Assembly: GCA_947311845.1 (NCBI GenBank)
Contig: CAMZMU010000096.1
Location: 13,424,518 to 13,488,517, forward strand
DNA length: 64,000 nt
DNA from: Poa pratensis
Taxonomy: Eukaryota; Streptophyta; Magnoliopsida; Poales; Poaceae
Direction: 5' to 3'
A program made the position numbers and the translations under genes. This document shows, piece after piece, positions 48,497 through 58,852 of this stretch. Numbering within the stretch: position 1 is the stretch's first letter; every line of letters starts with the position of its first letter. The notes under the pieces were generated by a model. That model did not search any database. It saw only the letters and a program-made list of their open reading frames with translations, and was not told the DNA's origin.

Positions 48497-48860
48497 CTTA
48501 TTCTGTGGCGCACCTTATAGCCGTGCGCCACAGAATAAGATTCTGTGGCGCACCAGCCATGGTGCGCCACAGAATAGCCTTATTCTGTGGCGCACGGCTA
48601 TAAGGTGCGCCACAGAATAAGCGCGGGCCCCACACCAACGAACGGGTCTGCCACTTTTGACCTTATTCTGTGGCGCACTGGGTCAGGTGCGCCACAGAAT
48701 AGGTTTATTCTGTGGCGCATCCATGCAGGTGCGCCACAGAATAAGGTGCTCTGGCCCCACAAATAATTGGGGGGAACTATTCTGTGGCGCACCTGACCCA
48801 GTGCGCCACAGAATTAGATTATTCTGTGGCGCACCAGTTAGGGGTGCGCCACAGAATAAC
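48497..48860. repeat. left subterminal hairpin array of inner CACTA
   Basis: Seven inverted pairs of TTATTCTGTGGCGCA with short spacers. Spacers of hairpins 1 and 3 (CCTTATAGCCG and CGGCTATAAGG) are reverse complements, so 48497-48621 forms one ~125-bp palindrome. Those of hairpins 4 and 6 (CTGGGTCAGG and CCTGACCCAG) do the same over 48661-48815. The layout is highly symmetrical compared with simple motif scatter. Confidence 0.92.
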
Positions 48861-49425
48861 TGTACCAGATATTTTATAAGGCCATCTCCACCCACTTTCC
48901 CCTACCCATTTCTCATTTCCTCTTCTTCCTCCTCTCCTCCCAACTCGTGGTGCTCCTCCTTCCCATCCATTTTTGACCATATATTTCTCCTTTTTTTTTA
49001 GTTAAACTTATTTTGGTTGATAGACTCCTCCATACATAGTCTCCTTTCTCCCATCTTCTATTTTGGATCAAATCTACAAGGTGAGAAAGGTTATTGTGCT
49101 TTGACCATCTTGTTGGAAATGTTTGGAGGTACCTTGAGAGACCCTTGAGATTGCCGGAACGTCGATTAACTTCCGTTCCGGCAACTTCGGGTACTCCATA
49201 TGTCCCTTTTTTAGCAAAGGTCATGCCGGATTTTTTCGTGAAATTTGGCATGACTTTGTTAAAAATAGGACATGTGAGGTATTAATTGTGCTTGTGCTTC
49301 CGACCATCGTGTCGTTGAGATGCCGGACTTAGATGTGTTGTGTGTGTTTGTGTGTGCATGCATGTTGCGGCTCTAATTAAGTTATGTACTCTCGTTTCTT
49401 CTCTATGTATAGCGCGTAGTCAACC
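48861..49425 (+). promoter_or_regulatory. leader region of inner TNP2 with two-hairpin module (copy A)
   Basis: A ~155-bp module at 49130-49283 recurs at 54938-55092 before the second gene. It holds hairpin 1, TTGCCGGAAC (49151-49160) paired with GTTCCGGCAA (49175-49184). Hairpin 2 spans 49197-49276: CATATGTCC...TTTTTTAGCAAAGG-TCATGCC opposite GGCATGAC-TTTGTTAAAAATAGGACATGTG. A CCGACCATCGTGTCGTTG motif (49300-49317) follows. 48861-49100 is pyrimidine-rich with CTCCTCC runs, likely the promoter and leader. Confidence 0.7.
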
Positions 49426-52400
49426 ATGGTCATAATGATGAGCTCCAGTCAAATCAGAACATACAAGGACCAAGCGAAGGCGGACATGATTCGGTCCAAC
49501 GGGAGGCAGATAAGATGTCCGTGTCGAAAATGCAAACATGAGAGGTGGATACACCCTGATTCTGGATTATTGGAGGAGCACCTGCTCAGGCACGGTTTCA
49601 TGCCGGAACAAGCCAAACAAGATCATCGTCATGACGAAGGAGATGCCCGCGGCGGACAAGATGATCATGACGAAGGAGATGCCCGCGGCGGACAAGATGA
49701 TGACGAAGGAGATGCCGGTGACGGACAAGATCATCATGATGACGAAGGAGATGCCGGCGGACATGATCATCATGACGAAGGAGACGAGCAGACCCCGCTA
49801 AGTTTGGGCTTGCATGATGCTCATTTTCAAGAACTGCTTCTCAGTCAGACGAGCAACGACAGAGAGAAAGCCAAGCTAGCGCAAATGGGGATAGACGGGA
49901 TCACTCCGTTGTATCCTGGGTGCCGGCCTCAGGATACGCGCTTGCAAGTAACGCTTAATGCTATGGAGATGAAGTCGGGAAACAGTTGGACCGATAAGAG
50001 CTTCAACCAGAACCTGAAATTCTGGCACGATATTCTCCCCGAGGGTAACACATTACCAACTACTATCGAGGAGGCCAAGAAAGTCCTGTGCCCTCTTGAC
50101 CTACCGCACGAGAGATACCACGCCTGCATCAATGATTGCGTAATTTATCGGGGCGATTACGAGGACTTGACCAAATGTCCGGTGTGCGGTCACGGACGGT
50201 ACAAGAGTGGAAAGAAGAAAAATCCTCGAAAAGTGGTATGGTACTTTCCTATCACTCCCCGTCTTCAGCGGTGGTTCGTGGATCCTAAGGAAGCAAAGCT
50301 CATGCAATGGCACGCGGAAAGGGAGAAGCCCGCAGAAGATCCGGAGAAGGGCACCATCCTGACACACCCTGCAGACGCTATCAATTGGCAAGCATTGGAC
50401 ATCGCCTTCGAAGATTTTGGGCGCGACGCAAGGAACGTCAGGCTGGGTATGTGCACAGATGGAATGAATCCGTTCTTCAATGGCACACATAGCACCTGGC
50501 CCGTGTTTGTATGGCCTTACAACCTTCCCCCGTGGCTGTGCACGAAGTCAAAGTACATACACATGAGTATGCTTATTCAGGGTCCGAAACAACCAGGTGT
50601 CGACATACATCTGTATTTCGAGCTGTTGAAAGAGGAGTTAGAAACGTTATGGAAGACGCCTGTCCGTACGTGGGACGCCTACACTAAAGAATATTTCAAT
50701 ATGAGCGCCGCGTTGCTCACGACGGTGCAGGACTATCCTGGAATGTCGTCTGTATCGGCCCAGGTGGGCCACGGATTCTGTGGATGTATCAGGTGCATGG
50801 ATGAGACCCCGCATATCCAGCTACCAAGAATACAAGGGTCTTCGAAAACCGTGTACCCAGGGGCTCGAAGGTGGCTTCGCATGGACCACCCGTGGAGAAA
50901 ACGCGGGGATTTGTTCGATGGTCAAGAAGAAAGAGAAACAAAACCGATCCCGAGGACCGGCATAGAAATTGATGAGCTTTTGACAAATTGGGAGGAGTGC
51001 CCTGCGCCGGGAAAGAAGCGACCGAGGGTAAAACCGCTGCTGGGTGTATGGAAAGCGAGGTGTGCTTTCCATGACTTGGAGTACTGGAAGGTCCTCCACA
51101 CGCCCCATAGCCTCGATGTAATGCACATTACGAAGAATGTTACCGAGGCTGTTCTTGGCACTCTTTCAAACATGCCGGAAAAGACCAAGGATGGGAGAAA
51201 GCACGATACGATCTGAAATGGCTTGGCATCAAGAAAGATATTCACGGCCCCGATAGTGATGATGATGATGATAATGATGACCAGACGGAAGGGACTCAAG
51301 GTCGCCGCAAAAGGAGGAAGAAGAGCGCGGTTGTGCTTCCACCTACCTGCTTCACTATGAGTCCGGAGGAGCTCAAGCAGTTCTACAAGTGCCTCTTAGG
51401 AGTCAAATTTCCTTACGGTTACGCGGGGAAGACAAGCAGATATCTGGACGAAACAAAGAAGAGGTTCAGCGGGATGAAGTCTCACGATTGTCATGTGCTT
51501 ATGACGCAGATAATTCCCGTTGCGATCCGAGGGATAATGGACGAGCACGTCCGTGATACGCTGTCTGCACTTTGCAACTTTTTTGACGTCATCAACCGTA
51601 AGTCGATCGGCGTGAGGCAGCTCCAGAAGATACAGGATGAGATCGTGGGGATACTATGCGAGCTCGAGATTTACTTCCCGCCCGCGTTCTTTGACATCTG
51701 CGTGCATCTCCTTCTCCACGTCGTTGATGACATACTGAAGCTCGGTCCGACGTTCCTGCACTACATGATGCCGTTCGAAAGGCAGAACGGTGTCATCAAA
51801 GGATTCGTTCGCAACAGGGCCCGTCCAGACGCAAGCATGGCCAAGGGCTTTCTGACCAAAGAGTGCATCACCTTCTGCCAGAGTTATCTAAGCACCGAGA
51901 ACGAGGATGTTGGTCTGGCCACCAGGCCGCACGTCGGCAGGCTCGCTGGTTTTGGTCACCGTGAGGGCTACCGCTCACTCCCTGTCTCGATTGATGGTCG
52001 ACACGTCGACTTCGATAGGGCTCACCGGGTCGCGCTACAACACTTAGAATTGATCGAACCTTGGGTGGAAGAGCACAGAAGCATAATCGAGAAGAACTAC
52101 ATCGACCTGGGCCGGCCGAGGAAGAACGGAGACGTAACCAGAGAGCACAACTCCAGCTTCACGCGTTGGTTCAGGGAAAAACAACTGTCCGAATCACGGG
52201 TCAGAAAGCCAAGTACGGAAGATGAAAAACTCATATTCTCCATATCACAGGGCCCCGCGCAGAACGTGAAGACCTATCAGACGTACGACATCAATGCTTA
52301 CAGATTCTGCACCGAGGAAAAGGACAGGAGTAGCGAATATCAAAACTCAGGAGTAACTATGCTATCCTACGCCGATGACGAGGCTACCGTCAAACAAAGA

Positions 52401-52871
52401 TACTTCGGAAGGATAGAGGAGATATGGGACCTCAACTACTGTGGAGAGTCGGTGCCAATGTTCCGTGTGAGATGGGCCAAGAACGTCGAAAAAGAAGGCC
52501 GGTATTTCACCACCATGGTTATACCCGAAGCCAACTCGAAGAAAGCCTCCGCGAAAAATGAGCCATGGGTACTCGCTAGCCAAGTCGATCAATGCTTCTT
52601 CATTACCGACCCGTCAAAGCCTAACCGTGTTGTCGTGAGGAGGGGCAAGAGGAGCATCATCGGAATGGAAGGAGACGCCAATGAGGAGGACCTGGACGGC
52701 GATCCGAAGATCGAGGAGGAATTCGACAACTACTTCGACATGCCTACTACTAATTCTAAAGAAAAAAGGAAGACCTCCCTACCTACCAAAGGTTGTCCGT
52801 TCACGCGAAGAAGTCTCAAGGTGACCGGCCTAAGCTATTCAACCGCCAAGAAGGGAAAGAAGAAATGCTAG
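49426..52871 (+). CDS. inner CACTA TNP2 transposase (one frameshift)
   Basis: A near-complete CACTA transposase of about 1148 codons. The N-terminus has the transposase-associated region (RCPCRKCKHERWIHPDSG). An acidic minisatellite follows at 49621-49794 (units around DEGDARGGQD). Next come a zinc-type cluster (CPVCGHGRYKSGKKKNPRK) and Transposase_21 blocks (RLGMCTDGMNPF, AQVGHGFCGCIRCMDETPHI). DUF4218-like blocks lie after 51333 (GMKSHDCHVLMTQIIPVAIR, PFERQNGVIKGF). The C-terminal DUF4216-like part reads TYDINAYRFCTEEKDRS. One base appears missing near 51200: the first frame ends GRKHDTI-stop at 51216, while the continuing frame reads ARYDLKWLGIKKD. No introns are needed. It is either recently broken or intact with a sequence error. 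Confidence 0.88.
49621..49794 (+). repeat. coding minisatellite in TNP2
   Basis: About five repeats of a 33-48-bp unit containing ATGACGAAGGAGATGCC encode an Asp/Gly/His-rich acidic tract. The repeats stay in frame. Confidence 0.85.
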
Positions 52872-54937
52872 TTTGGAACCGGCCGGGACGAAGATCGAAA
52901 ACTTTTTTGTGTATTATATATAATTTGTTGAATTTGGCCAAGTGGATCAAAAGTTATGGAATTTGAAATATTATGCTTGAATGTGGAAAGTTATGGAATT
53001 TGAAATATTATACTAACAATTGTGTGTATATTCTTTTCTTTAATATGTGTGTATGTTCTTTCTTTTTTGGTGTATTTAATTTGCGTGTGTGTATGAGACA
53101 ATGGAAGCATATATTATGAATTTGATAATTTTTGTGTGTGAGAGACAAAGTATATGTATATCATGAATTAGATAATTTGATAAGTTGCTGTTGTTGTCAA
53201 ACTACAGCACAGCACTAGTTTTAAACTTACAGGCCACTGAATTCAGTGGCGCATGCGCTAGGGGATGCGCCACAAAATATAGGAATTCTGTGGCGCATCC
53301 GCTAGGGGATGCGCCACAGAAATGTTTTCCACCGCTTACAGGTGGGCCCTCCCCCGCGCTGCCTCTCTCTCGTTCCAATTTTCGCCAAGTCCTCACAACC
53401 GCGCCCTCGCTCGCGTCCCCTGCCACCCCTCACCGTCGCCGCCGGCCGCCCCCGCCCAATCCTTCGCCGCCGGCGACCTCCCCTGCGACCTCGACACCGG
53501 CCGTGCTCCCCTGCGTCCCCTGCGACCTCGACACCGGCCCTGCGACCTCGACACCGGCCGGCCGCCACAACTGCTCGTCCGCCGCCGCCTCCTCCAAGCT
53601 CGGCCTCGTCCGCCGCCGTTGCCCCCTCTCCTGCAGACTCCCTCGACCTCCCCTCCCTCCCCCCTCCCCGAGGTGTGCTTCCGCCCCTCTCTCCCTCCTC
53701 CCTCCTCCCTCCCCTACCGAACCTGCACGCAAGGTGCTCGACACAATTCTGCTGCTCAAATCTGCTGCTGTTGCTCAAATCAATTAGTGGGGAAGTGAGG
53801 TAGAGAGCAGATCTTGATTGAGGAATGGAACAATTAGTCTAGGTTCCTCCATTTCTCCATTGGGTGTTAGGGATCTTGGTTCATGCTTTCCTGAATTTTG
53901 GCCATTTGAACATACACACACGTACTGCAGTTGTGGTCATAGTCAGGGTTAAACAAAAATTCAGTTTCGTGTAGGGATTGATGTTACCTGAACAAACACC
54001 TTTCTTGGATGTTCTCCCATCGGAGTAGTAGCTGCTAGTGCTTGTACATTTGAGTAATGATTTAGCAAGAGGAGAACTACAGGTTTATTTCTGTAGTACA
54101 GTAGCTCAGGTTCTGAAACTGAAAACTGCTGTAGCTTGCTCTATGTGTGTGCATGCCTTGCTAATCTTGCTGTACAAATAAATTACAAACTGAACCTTTT
54201 CATGAAAAACCATCAGCAAGTATACATAGGCTTTTAGTGTTCAGATTTCAGAGTAGAAGCTGTAGCTCTGTACCATAATTTGGTTGCACTGTGCCACTAA
54301 TATTCAGATACTTTGATTAGATGTAAATTCAAATGGTTGACAACAAGTGTCAATTTATTTGCTGTCAGTTGTTTGTGTATGTGCAGTTGCAGCCAACCAT
54401 GCATGCTAGTGTTTTTAAGAAACTAGCTTTGCTTTTAGAGGGAAAATGATAACATGTTTCTATAAATATTGCTCAAATGCTTTTAGTTTTGCATTTTAAT
54501 TACTATAATGCAGGACTGCTACTTGTCATTCAGTTTGTTGTTTGCAAGGAGAAGGACTCCTAAATATTGCATACGATATTAGAATCTTTATATTTTGCTT
54601 TATGATTGCCCAGGTGATTTATTCTCACTTTTTTGCCTCTTTTTCTTTACTAATCAGAGGCTTCCTTTGGTTGTACAGGTGCTTGTGTGTGCGGCTAGGC
54701 AAGAAGACGCCCTTGGTGAGCTCCCGTGACGACCATGTGTTCTGTGCTACCACGACCATCGTGTCGTGGTTTTGTTTGTGATGCTGTTGCCGGCCAGCTA
54801 TGCCGGCCATGATATTTGATGGATATATATGTGTCCACGACCATCGTGTCGTGTTTGTGCTCCGACCCTCGTGTCGTGGAGATGCCGGCCGGAGATGCCG
54901 GCCGGAGTTGTGCATATTTTTTGTGAAATGCTTGCAG
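52872..54937 (+). other. spacer between the two inner CACTA genes: palindrome and host-like GC-rich segment
   Basis: 52872-53220 is AT-rich with GTGTGTATG repeats. At 53234-53325 the element's subterminal motif reappears internally, including a hairpin TTCTGTGGCGCATCC-GCTAG-GGGATGCGCCACAGAA with 15-bp arms (53287-53322). It is followed by a GC-rich, Pro/Arg-coding stretch (53340-53750). 53760-54700 then looks like host-gene leader and intron DNA rather than transposon. Three hairpin motifs of the form CCACGACCATCGTGTCGTGG lie at 54750-54769, 54835-54854 and 54861-54879. A captured host promoter for the second gene is possible but unproven. Confidence 0.5.
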
Positions 54938-55092
54938 GTACCCCGTGAGGCCCTTGAGATTGCCGGAACGTCGATTAACTTCCGTTCCGGCAATTTCGGG
55001 TACTCCATATGTCCCTTTTTTAGCAAAGGTCATGCCGAATTTTTTCGTGAAATTTGGCATGACTTTGCTAAAAATAGGACATATGGGGTATT
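54938..55092 (+). promoter_or_regulatory. two-hairpin leader module (copy B) before the Ulp1-like gene
   Basis: Near-identical to 49130-49283. Hairpin 1 pairs TTGCCGGAAC (54960-54969) with GTTCCGGCAA (54984-54993). Hairpin 2 spans 55006-55085 with outer arms CATATGTCC/GGACATATG (perfect) and inner arms TAGCAAAGGTCATGCC/GGCATGACTTTGCTA. It lies about 105 bp before the start codon at 55197. Confidence 0.8.
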
Positions 55093-55196
55093 GCGACTAA
55101 TGCATGGGCCGGGGTATCTTAGTACTTAGTTAGGTGATTTTTTTTCTCTTATATTTGTCATACTAACTTTTTGCCTCTTTTTAATGCAGTGCAAAC

Positions 55197-56803
55197 ATGG
55201 CCGACAATGACGAGGCTGGGGTTTCTGGAACAAGGGGCGAGGAACCGATGGAGCAAAATATTATGATTCCGAGTTTCATCTCAGCGGCGGTGACAAATAC
55301 GCTCACGTCGCTCTTTACAACCATATGTGAGTCTGTCAGGGATTGGACTGAAGGAGGGAAAAAAGGGCCTGCCCCAGTGATCAGCTTCGGCTCCAGACAG
55401 TACCCAATACTGCCTCCGGAAGATACACCAGATACAGCAGAGAAGAAGAAGAAGCACAGGAAGAGGAGTAAGCCAGCTCCGAAGACGAAACTTAGCACAC
55501 CGGGGTATGTCCGGAGTGACCCCATGATACCACCCCGTGCGGGTGACTTGTCGTCCCGGTTGCATGAAGCTGGTCAACCGATACTGCCTTCGGAGCTGCT
55601 CCACCTCGCAGATGGATGCATGGCCCCTTTGCAACTTGCTATCTTGAAGCTAGAGGACAACCTTCTTAAAGACGAGAATCCGAACTACCCGGTGTTCACT
55701 GTCAAGGTGCCAAGGGACTTGGTTGACTTCGTTGATGAATCTCCAGCGGATCTGTTCTTCATATCGTGCGAGGACGTCTTCAACTTGTTTCACTTTAAAC
55801 GGCTGGACTATAACTTGGTCCGCCTATACGCGCTCAGCCAGGCGATGATGATCAGGAGAGAACAAACCCCGTACGTCAAGGTAGTGGATCCCTACTACAT
55901 GCGGGACAGCCAGCTGGAGGAAGGATCACCGACACGGGCTAAGGCCACGGAGTACCTCCAGAGAATCATGCTGAACATGAGCACGAAGACCAGCCTTCTT
56001 GTGCCTTTCTTTTTTAAGTAAGTCCGCATCTAGTCGCCGCTGTCGTATCTTATGCTTTCTTATAGATTTCTTCTGTTTTGTTGATCCTTTCCAATATTCC
56101 GTTTCAATTGTGTTGAGCAGTGACAAGTACTCAGTACTCATCGCCGTGCACCCGAAGTGGTCAACTGCCACATATTTAGACTCAGGGACTACGCCGAAAG
56201 ACTACACTAGAATTAAGGGTGTTCTCGATGAGGCTCTCGAGGGCTACGCCAAAAACGGAGGTTCCTTCGAGAAGAAAGCGAAACGTATAATTGACAACAC
56301 ACACAAGTTTTACCATGGGACGGGGTTTCATTGCCTCAAGCAAAAGTCTCGCAACGTGGATGCCTTCTACGTCCTCTTACACATGAAATCGTATGTCCGG
56401 GATGCAGTGATAACGAATTTGCCATATCGTCTCCAAGAATGGGCCAAATATGATGAGGATCTCACTGATGATGACCTTAGAGCAGACTTCCATCGCATCC
56501 AGTTACAGTTATCGAAAATCATCCTGGAAGATGTCAAGACAGCAGGGGGGTCCTTACACAACGCCAGAGGTAGAAACCTTGCTTCTTTCTTTTCTATATT
56601 AGATGAATAAATCATACTCTAGTTATATCATGCATTAATCAAATATATATCCCAACCGATTTTCAGCGTTGTCTAAGTGGGAGATCGAAGAACGCCTAGA
56701 TAAGCAGAATGACAGGAGGACGTGGATGACGAAAGACGGCATTTATCCGTTTCCGGAGCGGATCAGGAAGAAGGATCCATCATACGGGTTTTTCTCTATT
56801 TGA
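55197..56803 (+). CDS. Ulp1-like protein of inner CACTA, catalytic residues replaced
   Basis: Three exons (55197-56017, 56121-56569, 56667-56803) fit one 468-aa frame with GT-AG splices. The N-terminal half (MADNDEAGVSGTRGEE...) has a Lys-rich patch near residue 85 and no domain I recognise. From about residue 265 the layout resembles a Ulp1/C48 SUMO-protease fold as found in grass CACTA elements: NDKYSVLIAVHPKW, TYLDSG, then HCLKQKSRNVDAFYVLLHMK. In active members an HW pair stands where KYS is, and a CG before FYV where DA is, so the His and the Cys of the triad seem absent while the Asp (LDS) remains. It is likely a non-catalytic binding or accessory protein of the element (inference). It lies in the position of TNPA. 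Confidence 0.7.
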
Positions 56804-57533
56804 TCTTTTTGTGGTAAGTTGATATAAAATATGAGGCATGATTTTTGTAAGTTGATACCAGTTAAGTATGAGGCATGATTGTTAGTTGACCTTAGCTAAT
56901 TCATTTCTAGAATGCCGATGATTAAAATGTTGTGACACTATGTGACGCAGAGATGGCGTCAGTGAAACTTGTGATATGCAGGAATACAAACTCAAGGGCC
57001 TCTCGGCAAACCGTTCCCGGCGCCGCTCCGCTCGTAGCGCTCGCGAAGAAGGCTACATGAGATCGTCGTGTTCCCGCTATTGCTCACCGTCAACGCCGAG
57101 ATGATTCGATCCTAGTGTAGGCGGTGAACACTTCATTTTGTAACGTATAATACCAGTATAATACCAGAATATTCGATCCTATTCTGGTATTATACGGGTA
57201 TTGTACGGGTATTGTAAATATGAAATATACCAGATTCTATTCAGATTCTAAATCTGAATAACGTATAACACTTCATTTCGTATTTACGGGTGTTGGCTAC
57301 AATACTGCGCAGTACTGTACCTATTCTGTGGCGCATGGTTACACGGGTGCGCCACAGAATAGTTATTCTGTGGCGCACCAGTCGCGGTGCGCCACAGAAT
57401 AGCCACTATTCTGTGGCGCATGGGTGGTGCGCCACAGAATAGCTTATTTAGTGGCGACTATTCTGTGGCGCACCACCCATGCGCCACAGAATAGAAAAAT
57501 GGTGCGCCACAGAATAGCTTTTCTGTACTAGTG
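56804..57533. repeat. 3' flank and right subterminal hairpin array of inner CACTA
   Basis: 56804-57320 shows no gene (GTATTATAC-type short repeats at 57145-57270). At 57328-57524 five TTCTGTGGCGCA-type inverted pairs or halves mirror the left end. Spacers ATGGGTGG and CCACCCAT of neighbouring hairpins are reverse complements. Confidence 0.85.
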
Positions 57534-58397
57534 CTAACGCGGCCCATCGCATCTGCTGGCAGTGTCTTTGTTCATGTAAAGCCGCTGGATCCTCGGTATA
57601 AATGGAAGGTACCGGAGAATCTTTTGGGGAATCCCGGTCTGCCTCTTCTGTCCACCACCGAGGTCGACCTCGAAGTACCTAGAGGAATTGCAATGGATGC
57701 AATAATTTGTTCCAGCATGTTCTTTCCTGAATAGCATGCATCCCTTTGGACAGGCGTCTATCTTCTCATATGACATCTTAAGGTCACGGAGGAGTTTAGT
57801 CGCCTCGTAGAAGCTCTTCGCCAAGATATGCCCTTTCGGTAGAAGGCTGCCAACGACGGCCAGAATATCATCGAAACCATCCCTGCATATCTTCCTCTGG
57901 CACTTCACGGCCATAAGGCGAGCGATGGCATCTAGAAGGGTAACATCTGTATGTTCATGAAGGGGTTTCTGCGAGCCAAACATAGTCTCGTAGTACTTCT
58001 TCGTGTCTTCATCCGGCTGCTCACTTGTCTCCGCCTCCTGAGGTGTCTCCGCCTCTACACGACGGCTTTCAGGCGCATTAGCATTGACAAAGGCGTCTAA
58101 GCAGTTGTTGAACCCAGTGTCAAATTCTCCCGTTGGCTGAATCTGACGCGGATCGGTTCTAGGACGTTTTGCTAACTGTTCACCATGGTAATTCCAAACA
58201 TGGTAGAATGGTGTGAACCCATTCTTGATCAGGTGCGTACTAACATCTACCTTCGACTGTCGCCTTCGGTTATCGCATTTTGAACAGGGGCAAAACACTT
58301 TCATGGGTCTGCTGCTGATATCAAACGCCTTGTTCACAAACTCCCACGAACTCTTTCTGCCAGCATACATCCACTCACGGTTCTGTCTCGGATCCAT
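57534..58397 (-). pseudogene. outer CACTA TNP2 transposase, N-terminal part
   Basis: Starts at 58397 with MDPRQNREWMYAGRKSSWEF, the transposase-associated domain (FCPCSKCDNRRR, HLIKNGF). It continues through a region typical of TNP2 (GLRDL-like YEATKLLRDLKMSYEKIDAC, then CMLFRKEHAGTNYCIHC, a metal-binding pattern). The frame ends at the inner-element junction (57534). The residues just before the junction (TASRCDGPR) are one base out of frame with the expected continuation, so a single-base loss lies just upstream as well. About 285 residues. Confidence 0.85.
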
Positions 58398-58546
58398 CCT
58401 TTAATCGGTACCAAAAAAGACATACACAATGCTTTCAGTTCAACATGTCACTGAATTTTAACAAAACCATTTTTTACGGCCAAATTTTATCTTTTACAAC
58501 ATGCAAGGGTTCACGTACACTTCTAATGGGTAGGGCCTATCCCGCC

Positions 58547-58754
58547 CGAGTACGTGTAGATCGAGTCGTGTCCCATGTTCTACCCCGACCCGAGACGGAA
58601 TTTCGACAGCACCTCCCCGCTGTTCTTCAGAATACACGTCTCGAGCTTGTCAAGCCGAGAGGGTGTGCATCCGAAGAACAATGGGGAGGTGCTGCCGAAA
58701 TTCCGTCTCAGGAAGGGGTAGAACATGGAACACGACCCGATCTACACGTACTCG
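58547..58754. repeat. ~208-bp long inverted repeat upstream of outer TNP2
   Basis: Left arm from 58547 (CGAGTACGTGTAGATCGAGT...) and right arm ending 58754 (...GATCTACACGTACTCG) are near-perfect complements over about 70 bp. Pairing continues more loosely (GTTCTTC 58622-58628 with GAAGAAC 58673-58679) to an apex at GCTTGTCAAGC near 58650. It lies 150-360 bp upstream of the TNP2 start on the minus strand, i.e. in the leader. Confidence 0.85.
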
Positions 58755-58769
58755 GACTGTCCAACAGGA

Positions 58770-58852
58770 CAATCCGGAAGTGTTACGGTTATAAATATGC
58801 AAAGATGGACAATCCTGCATATTTATAAATTTGTAACCCTTCCGGATGGGAT
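58770..58852 (-). promoter_or_regulatory. second hairpin with TATA motif, probable outer TNP2 promoter
   Basis: TTATAAATATGCA (58791-58803) pairs with TGCATATTTATAA (about 58816-58828), and ATCCGGAAGTGTTAC on the outside pairs with GTAACCCTTCCGGAT. The minus strand reads TTATAAATATGCAGG, a usable TATA box about 420 bp before the start codon. The long inverted repeat would then be transcribed in the leader. Confidence 0.5.

Larger units (their letters stand above)
48467..57533 (+). mobile_element. inner CACTA element, complete, TSD CTA
   Basis: 9067 bp, flanked by the 3-bp duplication CTA (48464-48466 and 57534-57536). Termini are CACTAGTAGGAAAA on the left and CACTAGTACAGAAAAG (inward) on the right. 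Subterminal arrays of TTCTGTGGCGCAC hairpins lie at both ends. On the plus strand it carries a TNP2 gene (49426-52871) and a Ulp1-like gene (55197-56803), the normal CACTA gene order. It sits inside the TNP2 reading frame of the outer CACTA. One apparent base loss in its own TNP2 is the only clear defect, so it is young and possibly autonomous. Confidence 0.93.
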
